Shown in pieces: positions 17,718-26,314 of a stretch of DNA of 36,979 bases (position 1 is its first letter; every line of letters starts with the position of its first letter). Source of the stretch: Oscillospiraceae bacterium (lineage in GTDB: Bacteria > Bacillota > Clostridia > UMGS1840 > HGM11507). The stretch spans positions 1 to 36,979 of the forward strand of contig SVKB01000021.1 of the NCBI GenBank assembly GCA_015068665.1, given 5' to 3'. A model generated the notes under the pieces. It did no database searches, was not told the origin of the DNA, and saw nothing but the letters and a program-made list of their open reading frames with translations. Position numbers and translations under genes: made by a program.

Positions 17718-18539
17718 TTATACTTCATCCTTTCCGTTTAATACCTTAAATATAAAGGGCGCGCCAAGACTTACCCAGAAGCCTATCAGAAGATATTTTA
17801 TCCATCCTGACAGGAAAATATATATAACAGCAACACCTAAAACACCCATAAGAAAATTTGCGGTTTTCCTAAATCCGGTGCCCGGAATTTTATAACCTAT
17901 AAGCTTATTTTCGACAATAAGTCCGGTTAAAAAACCCAGGTAAACCATAGTTATTTTCAGGCTGTCCTCATCACCGAAGGCAATAATTCCCATAAGTCCG
18001 AGAATAATAAAGATATAGCCGAGATAATATTTTTTACTCTTACAGACATAATCAATAAAGACTCCAAACAGTGGTACCAGCACAAGCCCGAGCAAAAAAC
18101 CGACGGTAACATCTAAAATACTGTGGACACCGAGGTAAATTCTTGATATCGCTACAAGCAATACGGTAAAAAATCCTGTTATAAGATACTTTATATTCCC
18201 GAAGACCTTGTAAAGAGAAAAAACAAGCCCCGATGCAAGCTGTGAATGGTTACTGGGAAAAGAATAGCCGTAGCCGTATTTTATATCCTTGTTGATAATA
18301 CGCGAATCCTTAACATACGGGCGGTCAACCTTAAATATATCCTTGACAATAAAGTTAATCATCATACTGTTTAAAAGAATAAATCCGATTTTCAGCCCCT
18401 TTTCCTTATCGACACACCAGTAAATAAAACAAAGAACAAGCACCAGCGGTATATCGGTTATAAGGTATGATACATAAAGAAAAAATTTATCAAGCAAGGG
18501 ATTTGCAATATCCTGAAAAAATAAATTTATCCCGAGCAT
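17718..18539 (-). CDS. PAP2-family membrane phosphatase
   Basis: This encodes 273 residues from the chosen start, with about eight membrane segments and all three PAP2 motifs: KDIFKVDRP, SFPSNHSQ and SRIYLGVHSILD. Such enzymes dephosphorylate lipid phosphates such as undecaprenyl pyrophosphate or phosphatidic acid at the membrane. The exact substrate cannot be read from the sequence. The ATG at 18539 is preferred because GGAGGG lies just upstream, whereas the ATG at 18557 has no ribosome site. It heads the long minus-strand run of envelope, DNA and tRNA genes and has its own promoter. Confidence 0.88.
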   Translation of the reverse strand: MLGINLFFQDIANPLLDKFFLYVSYLITDIPLVLVLCFIYWCVDKEKGLKIGFILLNSMMINFIVKDIFKVDRPYVKDSRIINKDIKYGYGYSFPSNHSQLASGLVFSLYKVFGNIKYLITGFFTVLLVAISRIYLGVHSILDVTVGFLLGLVLVPLFGVFIDYVCKSKKYYLGYIFIILGLMGIIAFGDEDSLKITMVYLGFLTGLIVENKLIGYKIPGTGFRKTANFLMGVLGVAVIYIFLSGWIKYLLIGFWVSLGAPFIFKVLNGKDEV

Positions 18540-18568
18540 ACTTTCCCTCCATAACATATTTTCCTGAT

Positions 18569-18596
18569 ATTATACCATATTTTTCTAAAAATTCAA
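18569..18596 (-). promoter_or_regulatory. Promoter of the PAP2-headed operon
   Basis: On the minus strand TTGAAT (18596-18591), a 16-base spacer and TATAAT (18574-18569) form a probable sigma-A promoter. It lies about 30 bases upstream of the PAP2 start and could drive the following genes down to 4393. Confidence 0.75.
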
Positions 18597-18644
18597 AGTG
18601 TTTTATTGAAAAATATATTTTTCTTTATTTTTAAAAATAATGCT

Positions 18645-18672
18645 TTGAAAAATTCATTATATATGCTATAAT
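18645..18672 (+). promoter_or_regulatory. Promoter of the UPF0371-hydrogenase unit
   Basis: TTGAAA, a 16-base spacer and TATAAT lie 27 bases before the first ATG. It is divergent from the PAP2 promoter, with about 48 bases between the two -35 elements. Confidence 0.78.
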
Positions 18673-18699
18673 ATACAAAGATATTAAAAAGGGGTACTT

Positions 18700-20187
18700 A
18701 TGATGATTAATTGCGGATTTGATAACGACAAATATTTAAAAACTCAATCAGAGCAGATAAGAAAACGAATTGACCAGTTCGGAGGAAAGCTTTATCTTGA
18801 ATTCGGCGGAAAGCTTTTTGACGATTTTCATGCCTCAAGGGTTTTGCCCGGCTTTGAGCCTGACAGCAAGATGCGAATGCTTCAGCAGTTAAAAAACGAT
18901 GTTGAAATAGTAATCGTAATCAATGCTACCGATATTGAAAAAAATAAAATAAGAAGTGATCTGGGAATTGCCTATAACGATGACGTATTAAGGCTGATTG
19001 ATATCTTCTCTGCACTTGAGCTTTATGTGGGAAGCGTTGTTATAACAAGATATAACGGTCAGGCGGCGGCTGATGATTTTATCAGGCGTCTTGGCAATCT
19101 CGGTGTAAAAAGCTATAAGCATTACACTATTGCAGGTTATCCATCGGATATTCCTCATATTGTCAGTGATGACGGCCTTGGCAAGAATGATTATATAAAA
19201 ACCGACAGACCTTTGGTAGTGGTAACCGCCCCCGGCCCTGGAAGCGGTAAGATGGCAACCTGTTTAAGTCAGCTTTATCACGATTATAAAATGGGTATCA
19301 AATCCGGTTACGCCAAGTTCGAAACCTTCCCTGTCTGGAATTTACCTCTTAAGCACCCTGTTAATTTAGCATACGAGGCCGCAACCTCAGATCTTAACGA
19401 TGTTAATATGATAGACCCGTTCCATCTTGAAAGCTATGGTAGTATTGCGGTTAATTATAACCGTGATGTAGAGATTTTCCCTGTTTTAAGCACTATTTTT
19501 GAAAAAATCCAGGGAAGCTGTCCCTATAAATCCCCTACCGATATGGGGGTTAATATGGCAGGCAATTGCATAATTGACGACGAAATCTGCAAAAAAGCAT
19601 CAAGGATGGAAATTATAAGAAGATATTACACAGCCAAGGTTAATCAGCTGAAGGGAGATAACAATGAAGTTCAGGTAAGCAAGCTTGAAATTCTTATGAA
19701 TCAGGCGGGAATTACCACCGAATATCACCCTGCAGTTTCAGTTGCCCTTGCAAAAGCAAGAGAAACCGGTATGCCTGCAGGTGCAATGGTGCTTCCTGAC
19801 GGTAATATAATCACGGGAAAAACCTCAAGCACTTTAGGAGCTGCATCTGCTCTTATTCTTAATGCTCTTAAGCATCTTGGAAATATTGACAGTGAGCTTG
19901 AGCTTATATCCTCAGAGGTTCTTGAGCCAATATGCGGTCTTAAAACCACCTATCTAAAGCATAGAAACCCAAGACTTCACACCGATGAAATACTGATTGC
20001 TCTTACTGTTTCGGCACTGACCGACCCTCTTGCAAAGCTTGCAAAGGAGCAGCTTGCAAATCTTAAGGGCAGTGATGCACACTTCTCGGTTATCATAAGT
20101 GAAGAGGATGAAAAGATTTTAAAAAGACTCGGCATAAATGTAAGCTACGAGGCTTTATATGAAAACAAAGGATTATACCATAAATAG
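18700..20187 (+). CDS. UPF0371 / DUF1846 family protein
   Basis: This 495-residue protein is recognised by NCGFDNDKYLKTQSEQIRKR at the N-terminus and by a glycine-rich segment VVTAPGPGSGKMATCLSQ near residues 174-191. That segment resembles a phosphate-binding loop, followed by conserved blocks through the middle of the protein. Members are highly conserved in Firmicutes and some Actinobacteria but have no established function that I know of. AAGGGG precedes two adjacent ATG codons (18700 and 18703), and either could start translation. It leads a three-gene plus-strand unit with a phosphodiesterase 9 bases downstream and a hydrogenase. Confidence 0.9.
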   Translation: MMINCGFDNDKYLKTQSEQIRKRIDQFGGKLYLEFGGKLFDDFHASRVLPGFEPDSKMRMLQQLKNDVEIVIVINATDIEKNKIRSDLGIAYNDDVLRLIDIFSALELYVGSVVITRYNGQAAADDFIRRLGNLGVKSYKHYTIAGYPSDIPHIVSDDGLGKNDYIKTDRPLVVVTAPGPGSGKMATCLSQLYHDYKMGIKSGYAKFETFPVWNLPLKHPVNLAYEAATSDLNDVNMIDPFHLESYGSIAVNYNRDVEIFPVLSTIFEKIQGSCPYKSPTDMGVNMAGNCIIDDEICKKASRMEIIRRYYTAKVNQLKGDNNEVQVSKLEILMNQAGITTEYHPAVSVALAKARETGMPAGAMVLPDGNIITGKTSSTLGAASALILNALKHLGNIDSELELISSEVLEPICGLKTTYLKHRNPRLHTDEILIALTVSALTDPLAKLAKEQLANLKGSDAHFSVIISEEDEKILKRLGINVSYEALYENKGLYHK

Positions 20188-20196
20188 GAGAAGCAA

Positions 20197-20739
20197 ATGA
20201 AACTGTTAATAGCATCGGATATTCACGGCTCGGCTTATTATATGAAAAAGCTTACAGCAGCCATCAAAGAAGAAATGCCCGATAAAATAATACTACTTGG
20301 TGATTTATTATATCACGGACCCCGTAATGATTTACCGAAGGAATACAATCCGAAAGATGTTATTGATATTCTTAACAGTCTTAAGGAAAAGCTTATATGC
20401 GTCAGAGGAAACTGCGATACAGAGGTTGACCAGATGGTGCTTTCCTTCCCTATTCTTTCCGATTACCTTACGGTTTTTACTGACGGTTTGACTATATATA
20501 TTTCTCACGGACATATATACAATAAAGAAAACCCACTTTCCTTTAATAAGGGTGATGTTTTTATAAGCGGTCACACCCACATTCCCATTTTGGAGAATAT
20601 TGACGGTGTTACCTATCTTAACCCGGGAAGCGTTTCCATTCCAAAGGAGAATTCTCCTCATTCATATATGATTTATGAAAAAGGAAACTTTATCTGGAAG
20701 GACTTATCCTTAAAGGAATACAAGCATATTGAAATATAG
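20197..20739 (+). CDS. yfcE: YfcE-like metallophosphodiesterase
   Basis: This encodes 180 residues with calcineurin-like metal motifs: SDIHG near residue 8, LGDLLYHGP near 34, RGNCD near 70, SHGH near 106 and SGHTHIP near 126. This matches the YfcE/MJ0936 family of cytoplasmic Mn-dependent phosphodiesterases, whose physiological substrate is unknown. The ribosome site AGGAGA precedes the ATG. The TAG stop abuts the ribosome site of the hydrogenase gene, indicating co-transcription. The combination with UPF0371 and a hydrogenase does not itself suggest a substrate. Confidence 0.9.
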   Translation: MKLLIASDIHGSAYYMKKLTAAIKEEMPDKIILLGDLLYHGPRNDLPKEYNPKDVIDILNSLKEKLICVRGNCDTEVDQMVLSFPILSDYLTVFTDGLTIYISHGHIYNKENPLSFNKGDVFISGHTHIPILENIDGVTYLNPGSVSIPKENSPHSYMIYEKGNFIWKDLSLKEYKHIEI

Positions 20740-20748
20740 GTGATATTT

Positions 20749-22215
20749 ATGAATTTTTTCGATACTGATGTTCAGGAATTAAAATATAACGTGTTAAAGC
20801 AGGTTGCAAAGCTTGCTTATAAGGATGAGCTGACTACAGGCAAACTTCTTGAAATACCCGAGATTATTGTTCCCGACGGCGAGGCAAAAATGCGATGCTG
20901 TATATATAAGGAACGGGCTATTGTAAACGAGAGAATAAAGCTTGCTTTAGGCGGTGATCCCGACACTGCAAATATGGTCGAGGTATTAAAAATTGCCTGC
21001 GACGAATGTCCTGTCGACGGTATCCAGGTTACCCAGTCCTGCCGTGGCTGTATAGCCCACCGTTGTCAGAATGCATGCCCTAAGGATGCAATAAGAATTA
21101 TTGACAGAAAGGCCGTTATTGACAAGGAAAAATGCATTGAATGCGGAAGATGTCTTGCGGCTTGTCCTTATTCAGCTATTACAAAAAATGTAAGGCCTTG
21201 TGTTAAAGCATGCATACCGAAGGCTATTTCAATCAATCAGTCCAACCACAAGGCTGTTATCAATGAAGAAAAATGTATCTCCTGCGGAGCATGCGTTTAT
21301 CAGTGCCCATTCGGTGCAATTGTGGATAAATCATTTATAACCAATGCAATTAAAATAATCAGAGAATCAGAGAATAATACAAAATATAAGGTTTATGCTG
21401 TTATCGCACCCTCACTTGCAAGTCAGTATTCGTCAATTCCCGAAATAACTATGGGTAAGGTTGTATCGGCAATCAAAAAGCTTGGCTTCCATACAGTTGT
21501 AGAGGCGGCTCTCGGAGCTGATGTAACAGCTTATCTTGAAGCTAAGGAGCTGGCTGACAAAGGCTTTCTTACCTCCTCCTGCTGCCCTGCTTTTGTAAGC
21601 TATATTGAAAAACATTTCCCGAAAATAAAAGAAAATGTTTCTCATAATTTGTCGCCAATGGCGCAGATTTCAAAAATAATAAAAGAAAATGACCCTGATG
21701 CAAAAACAATATTCATAGGCCCCTGTATAGCAAAAAAGGCAGAGACGAAAAAAGAAAGCGTTGCTCCGTATGTAGACTGCACCATAACCTTTGAGGAAAT
21801 GCAGGCAATGTTCGACTCTATGGAGATAGATTTAATCGCTATGGAAGAAAGCTCTCTTGACAATGCTTCCTATTTCGGAAGGATTTTTGCTCATTGCGGT
21901 GGCTTATCCGAGGCTGTTAACCAGGCTCTTAAGGAACACGGAATATCTGAAGAGGAATTCAAATGTATTCCCGTTTCCTGTAACGGCATAAATGAATGTA
22001 AGACCACCCTTCTGAAGGCTTCCAAGGGATTACTTTCAGAAAACTTTATAGAAGGCATGATTTGTAACGGAGGCTGTATAGGAGGACCTGCTTGTCTTTC
22101 CCACAGTCCAAAAGATTTATCTTTAGTTAAAAGCTACGGAAAGCAGGCAATTGACAAAACAATAAAAACCTCTATTTCAGCTCTTAACAGTGAAGATATA
22201 GATAATCTTAAATAA
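20749..22215 (+). CDS. Monomeric [FeFe] hydrogenase, group B-like
   Basis: This encodes 488 residues. The N-terminal half carries several four-cysteine clusters (CRGCIAHRCQNACP, CIECGRCLAACP and CISCGACVYQCP). The H-cluster domain shows all three signatures with variants typical of group B: TSSCCPAF, GPCIAKKAE and MICNGGCIGGP, the four H-cluster cysteines being near residues 278, 326, 439 and 443. It should be a cytoplasmic enzyme exchanging electrons between ferredoxin-type carriers and protons. No HydEFG maturases are in the window. The ATG at 20749 is chosen because AGGTGA lies 5 bases upstream. A GTG at 20740 is part of that ribosome site. Transcription stops at the terminator just downstream. 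Confidence 0.9.
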   Translation: MNFFDTDVQELKYNVLKQVAKLAYKDELTTGKLLEIPEIIVPDGEAKMRCCIYKERAIVNERIKLALGGDPDTANMVEVLKIACDECPVDGIQVTQSCRGCIAHRCQNACPKDAIRIIDRKAVIDKEKCIECGRCLAACPYSAITKNVRPCVKACIPKAISINQSNHKAVINEEKCISCGACVYQCPFGAIVDKSFITNAIKIIRESENNTKYKVYAVIAPSLASQYSSIPEITMGKVVSAIKKLGFHTVVEAALGADVTAYLEAKELADKGFLTSSCCPAFVSYIEKHFPKIKENVSHNLSPMAQISKIIKENDPDAKTIFIGPCIAKKAETKKESVAPYVDCTITFEEMQAMFDSMEIDLIAMEESSLDNASYFGRIFAHCGGLSEAVNQALKEHGISEEEFKCIPVSCNGINECKTTLLKASKGLLSENFIEGMICNGGCIGGPACLSHSPKDLSLVKSYGKQAIDKTIKTSISALNSEDIDNLK

Positions 22216-22217
22216 TA

Positions 22218-22251
22218 AAAAGCAGAAACGAAATTAATCGTTTCTGCTTTT
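22218..22251. terminator. Convergent bidirectional terminator
   Basis: AAAAGCAGAAACG (22218-22230) pairs perfectly with CGTTTCTGCTTTT (22239-22251), with one further A-T pair inside. A- and T-tracts on both sides let it serve the hydrogenase gene and the opposing AEC carrier gene. Confidence 0.9.
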
Positions 22252-22255
22252 ATTC

Positions 22256-23173
22256 TTATATGAACAAACCAAACATTACCGGTATGGTAATTATTGCAAG
22301 TATATCCGAAATAAGAGCCATAGCCGCCCCTGTTTTTGTATCCTGTCCGTATGCAGCAGGAAACACTATTCCGTTAAGCCCAAAGGGCATTGCAGTTGTG
22401 CAAAGAGCAACCATAAGAGTAAGCCCATCTGTTTTAAATATTTTCATCATAAATACTACACAAAGAGGGATAACAATCAGTCTTATCAAGGAGGCCAAGA
22501 TTACTCCCGAATTTTTCATTATTTCAAAAACATTGTATTTTGCGATAATAAATCCCGTCATAATCATTGCCAAGGGACCCATTGTATCTGATAAACTGCC
22601 GATTGCACTGTTTACGGTATCGGGAAGAACAATTCCCGATAATCCAAGAACAGCACCGATAACAAGAGATATTGTAACCGGTGTCACCATGCTTTTTACG
22701 GTTATTTTCTGAATATTCGGGTTAAAGGAATTTATGCCTATTGTAAAGGCATAAATATTGAACGGAATGGTAAATACAATCATTTTAAAAAGAGCATTCG
22801 CACCGAACAATGCCTCAACAAGCACATATCCCATATAACCGAAATTTGCATTGGTAAATGAATATGTATAAATCTTTCTTATATATAAATCCTTTGTAAA
22901 AAGCTTTGATAAGATATTGGCAAGTATAAAAAGAAGCACAACCGTAATTATCGCGGTTATAAGCAAAATAAAGTTTTCCTTAAGAACGTTTATTTTGAAT
23001 TTCTCATAAAAGCTTTCTATTATAAGCGCCGGAGTTACCACAAAGGATAAGAATTTTGAAATAATTCTATCAAAATCCCCGTCAATAATCTTAAACTTAT
23101 TTACACAATAACCGACCAGAATCAGAATAAAAAAATAAATCATCTGATTAAGAGTAAAGCTAAATATTTCCAT
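22256..23173 (-). CDS. AEC-family transporter
   Basis: This 305-residue membrane protein has about ten hydrophobic helices. It shows the auxin-efflux-carrier layout of two repeats, an early MIYFFILILVGYCVNK helix, and glycine/proline-containing helices such as VVTPALIIESF. Bacterial AEC proteins move small organic acids or similar solutes, but the substrate is not deducible. The ATG at 23173 is preferred because AGGAGG lies directly upstream. The ATG at 23221 would extend far into ybaK without a ribosome site. The gene overlaps ybaK by 14 bases and ends the four-gene unit. Confidence 0.86.
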   Translation of the reverse strand: MEIFSFTLNQMIYFFILILVGYCVNKFKIIDGDFDRIISKFLSFVVTPALIIESFYEKFKINVLKENFILLITAIITVVLLFILANILSKLFTKDLYIRKIYTYSFTNANFGYMGYVLVEALFGANALFKMIVFTIPFNIYAFTIGINSFNPNIQKITVKSMVTPVTISLVIGAVLGLSGIVLPDTVNSAIGSLSDTMGPLAMIMTGFIIAKYNVFEIMKNSGVILASLIRLIVIPLCVVFMMKIFKTDGLTLMVALCTTAMPFGLNGIVFPAAYGQDTKTGAAMALISDILAIITIPVMFGLFI

Positions 23174-23657
23174 TACTGTCCTCCTGACATAAAAAGCAAA
23201 CAGTTGCCTTAGTATAATCAATTAAATCCTGTGTTTTAAGTAATAACTGACAGCCCCTTACACCGGCGCTTACGGTTATTTTTTCAAATTCAGCACATGA
23301 CATATCAATAAATACAGGATAATTTTTCTTCATCCCTACAGGTGAACAGCCCCCTCTTATATATCCGGTAAGACCAAGCAGCTCCTTTACGGCAACCATT
23401 TCAATTTTTTTATTTCCAGTTACCTTTGCAGCAAGCTTTAAGTCAATGGATTTATCAACCGGAATACACATAACAATAACCCCTGTTTTATCCCCTTTTG
23501 CCACAAGGGTTTTGAAAACCATTCCGCATAAAAGCCCTACCTTGGCGGCAATTGAAACACCGCTTAAATCATTTTCATCAACCTCATAAAGCAGAGCCTC
23601 GTATTTTATTTTTGCTTTATCAAGCATTCGCATTGCATTTGTTTTTACCAATTTCAA
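23160..23657 (-). CDS. ybaK: YbaK/EbsC-type Cys-tRNA(Pro) deacylase
   Basis: This encodes 165 residues with the YbaK fold signatures KTNAMRMLDKAKIKYE, VFKTLVAKGD (with the catalytic-region lysine) and GYIRGGCSPVGMKK. YbaK hydrolyses Cys-tRNA(Pro) formed when prolyl-tRNA synthetase misactivates cysteine. It usually works with ProRS, whose gene lies about 4 kb upstream on the same strand. It is spaced 8 bases from the ferritin/VIT1 gene and overlaps the AEC gene. The last residues (VCFLCQED) contain an extra CxxC-like pair that is not needed for the known activity. Confidence 0.93.
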   Translation of the reverse strand: MKLVKTNAMRMLDKAKIKYEALLYEVDENDLSGVSIAAKVGLLCGMVFKTLVAKGDKTGVIVMCIPVDKSIDLKLAAKVTGNKKIEMVAVKELLGLTGYIRGGCSPVGMKKNYPVFIDMSCAEFEKITVSAGVRGCQLLLKTQDLIDYTKATVCFLCQEDSNGNI

Positions 23658-23665
23658 AACCTCTT

Positions 23666-24544
23666 TTATAAGTCAACACCTAAAATATTTTTTGCTAAAA
23701 TTCCCACTACGAATGAAACAATTGCAACTCCTATGGAAATAAGAGACATTTCAAGAAATCTGGGACGGAATTTTTCACCCTTGGCAACCGAAATATAATA
23801 TGTAAAGCCCGCAATGATAAGAATTACAATTCCAATCATTAAAAACAAAGCTGTTATATACTGACTGTTTGATAATACCAAATAAGGCAGTATTAAAAGT
23901 GCAACAGTTACAAGGTATGCAACCCCTGTATAACAACAGGATTTAAGAGCATCGTCTCTCCCCTCACTTTTAGCGGCAAGAAATTCACTCGACGCCATCG
24001 ACAAGGTTGCTGATATACCGAGAATAAGCCCTGACAACGCTATAAGGCGGGTATTCTGCATTGCAAAGGTAAATCCGGCAAGAGAGCCTGTAAGCTCAAC
24101 CAATGCATCATTCATGCCAAGCACCATACTGCCCACATACTGAAGGCGTTCTTCATCCAGCATAGCAAGAAGGGCATTTTCGTGTTCCTCTTCCTCCTGT
24201 CTGACGGTGACACTTTCCTCTATTTCTTCTGTTAATAATTCATATTCATTCTGCGCAAGTTCTTCTCCGGATTCCATAAGCTTGACAGCAAAAGTAAAGC
24301 CAAGTATTATTGCTAAAAGCTTAAATTTAAGCACCTTGCCCATTTGAGGCTTCATTGAAATCCCCGTATATTTCTTCCATATTTCATAATGCGCCTTTTC
24401 TTCACTCGCCAGTCTTAAAAGAGTTTTTTTATTCTCCTCTCCTTTTGCAAATTTTGCAATTTCTTTATATATCACACTTTCGGTAAGCTCATTCTGCTGC
24501 ATTCTTTTAACAACAGCCAAAGCTTTTTGTGATAACTCTGCCAT
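23666..24544 (-). CDS. Ferritin-like/VIT1 fusion protein
   Basis: This encodes 292 residues in two parts. Residues 1-60 form a ferritin- or rubrerythrin-like helical region with acidic metal-ligand motifs (ELTESVIYKEIA and EEKAHYEIW). The remainder resembles the VIT1/CCC1 family with about five membrane helices, including GSMVLGMNDALVELTGSLAGF and SMASSEFLAAKSE. Related fusions export or store Fe(II) or Mn(II). Given FeoAB elsewhere in the window, a role in relieving iron excess is reasonable but inferred. An acidic linker (residues 95-125) separates the two parts. No AGTTAGTT-type operator is seen upstream. Confidence 0.9.
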   Translation of the reverse strand: MAELSQKALAVVKRMQQNELTESVIYKEIAKFAKGEENKKTLLRLASEEKAHYEIWKKYTGISMKPQMGKVLKFKLLAIILGFTFAVKLMESGEELAQNEYELLTEEIEESVTVRQEEEEHENALLAMLDEERLQYVGSMVLGMNDALVELTGSLAGFTFAMQNTRLIALSGLILGISATLSMASSEFLAAKSEGRDDALKSCCYTGVAYLVTVALLILPYLVLSNSQYITALFLMIGIVILIIAGFTYYISVAKGEKFRPRFLEMSLISIGVAIVSFVVGILAKNILGVDL

Positions 24545-24559
24545 ATCAACATCCCCTTT

Positions 24560-25510
24560 TTATAAATCCACTCTGTTTTTTATTTCTCCGTTAAAAAATG
24601 CCTTTGCATTTTCAATCATTATTCTGAAGCATCTTTCTCTGGCTTCCTTAGCGCCCCAAGCCATATGAGGAGTAAGGCACACATTTTTAAGCTTTCTTAT
24701 CCGATAGTACGGGCATTCCTTAGTAAACGGCTCTCTGGAATAAACATCCGAGCCGAAGCCTGAAATCTTTCCCTTTTCCACTGCTTCGCACATTGCCTCT
24801 TCATCAATTACTGCTCCTCTTGCGGTATTAACCACAATGGCAGTCTTTTTCATAAGTGCAATTTTTTCACGGCTGATAAGCCCCTTTGTTTCCTGCGATA
24901 AAGGAATATGAATACTGATTATATCGCTTTTTTTCAGAAGTGTATCAAGATCAACACATTCCACTGTATCTATATTATTTCTTTTGTAAGCAAGAACATT
25001 GCAACCAAGAGCTCTTGCAGCATCACCAACTTTAGAGCCTATTCCGCCGTAGCCGATAATGCCCCAGGTTTTTCCGTAAAGCTCATTATACACGGGTTTC
25101 AAAATATTGGCACCGGTGCCTTCGGTGTATACACCGTCCCTTGTATACTCAGTATATTCGCAGGTATGATTTGCAAGATACAAGGCTGCTCCCAAGGTAA
25201 CCTGCGCCACGCTGTAAACCGAGTATCCGGGAACATTGCACACTCCTATATTACGACTTTTACAAAATTCCACATCAATATTGTCAAAGCCTGTAGCTGC
25301 CTCGCAAATAAGCTTAAGCTTTTTTGCATTTTTAAGATTACTTTTGTTAAGCTTTGATTTATTTACAAATACTATATCAGCATCTGAAATTCTTTCTTCG
25401 ATTTCTTCAGGTTCAGTACTGTCATAAACTGTAACCTCACCTAATGAGGATGCACCTGATATATCAAGATCCTCACCCAAAGTAAGACGATCAAGCACTA
25501 CAATTTTCAA
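24560..25510 (-). CDS. D-isomer-specific 2-hydroxyacid dehydrogenase
   Basis: This encodes 316 residues with the NAD-binding GYGGIGSKVGDAARALGCNV (about 154-173), the catalytic arginine in VNTARGAVID, the glutamate region near 255 (DVYSREPF) and the catalytic histidine in LTPHMAWG. It should oxidise or reduce a D-2-hydroxyacid such as glycerate/hydroxypyruvate in the cytoplasm, but the substrate is not fixed by sequence. The start is a TTG at 25510 with GAGGTGA 7 bases upstream. It is the first gene of the four-gene unit ending with the AEC carrier. Confidence 0.9.
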   Translation of the reverse strand: MKIVVLDRLTLGEDLDISGASSLGEVTVYDSTEPEEIEERISDADIVFVNKSKLNKSNLKNAKKLKLICEAATGFDNIDVEFCKSRNIGVCNVPGYSVYSVAQVTLGAALYLANHTCEYTEYTRDGVYTEGTGANILKPVYNELYGKTWGIIGYGGIGSKVGDAARALGCNVLAYKRNNIDTVECVDLDTLLKKSDIISIHIPLSQETKGLISREKIALMKKTAIVVNTARGAVIDEEAMCEAVEKGKISGFGSDVYSREPFTKECPYYRIRKLKNVCLTPHMAWGAKEARERCFRIMIENAKAFFNGEIKNRVDL

Positions 25511-25528
25511 TTAAATCACCTCTTTTAA

Positions 25529-25557
25529 ATTATACCAAATATTGCGACAAAAGTAAA
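25529..25557 (-). promoter_or_regulatory. Promoter of the dehydrogenase operon
   Basis: On the minus strand TTTACT (25557-25552), a 17-base spacer and TATAAT (25534-25529) form a plausible sigma-A promoter. The -35 lies immediately after the upstream terminator. Confidence 0.7.
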
Positions 25558-25589
25558 CAAAAAAACATCCGCAAATTGCAAATGTTTTT
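25554..25589 (-). terminator. Terminator after the PPP-family phosphatase
   Basis: On the minus strand AAAAACAT (25589-25582) pairs with ATGTTTTT (25568-25561), extended by four inner pairs and followed by more T. It starts 7 bases past the phosphatase stop. Confidence 0.82.
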
Positions 25590-25595
25590 CTGTTT

Positions 25596-26294
25596 TTATT
25601 CTACATAAAATTCTTCTGAGGTATCAAGACAGATACATCCTAAAACTCCCGTAAAATGAACACCGCAATCAATAGCAATATGATTGTTTTTCTTATAAAT
25701 TTTTCCCCGATATCCGGGAGCAATAAGAGCGGTGGGAGTATGACCGGTTACAAGATATTTATCGGGGAAATAGACCCTGTCATAATCGCATCTTCCCCAT
25801 ACAATTTCGTTTACGCTGTAATCGTCAAAGGGACGTTCCGGAGAAAAATTCTCCAAAGTGCCGTGAACAAGCACAAAACTTTTTCCATTAACCTTTATCT
25901 CCTCTACCCCTGCAAATTCTTCAATATAGTCAAACACCGATTCCCTTTCATCCAGGGATAGCTCTCTGAATTTTTTCAAGGTAGACGCGCCGCCGTTTTC
26001 CATCCAGGCTTCATACAGTTCAAGAATATTCTTAACATCAGTGTCAATGATTTCCTCAGTTATTTCGGTGCTTAAGCTTTTAAGTGCACCGTATGCCATA
26101 TATTCATGATTACCGAGAAACGGGAAAACATTATCCCGCATCATCATATCAAATAGAATTTTTATCCCATCCTCGCCGCGGTCAATCACATCTCCGAGAA
26201 TATAAAGAGTGTCCTCCTCTTTAAAATCTATTTTGTCAAGCATTCTTTTATACTTATCATAGGCTCCGTGAATATCCGACATTACATAAATCAT
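25596..26294 (-). CDS. PPP-family metallophosphatase (PrpA/ApaH-like)
   Basis: This encodes 232 residues with the classical PPP metal motifs DIHG (residues 7-10), GDVIDRG (34-40) and GNHE (61-64). The later histidines lie in LVHGT and VTGHTP. Such bacterial enzymes act as serine/threonine phosphatases or as symmetrical dinucleoside tetraphosphatases, and the sequence does not decide between these. It follows the WYL regulator gene by 20 bases and ends in a terminator. The two may form a small regulatory pair. Confidence 0.9.
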   Translation of the reverse strand: MIYVMSDIHGAYDKYKRMLDKIDFKEEDTLYILGDVIDRGEDGIKILFDMMMRDNVFPFLGNHEYMAYGALKSLSTEITEEIIDTDVKNILELYEAWMENGGASTLKKFRELSLDERESVFDYIEEFAGVEEIKVNGKSFVLVHGTLENFSPERPFDDYSVNEIVWGRCDYDRVYFPDKYLVTGHTPTALIAPGYRGKIYKKNNHIAIDCGVHFTGVLGCICLDTSEEFYVE

Positions 26295-26314
26295 ATTGTA
26301 CCTCTTTCACTAGA

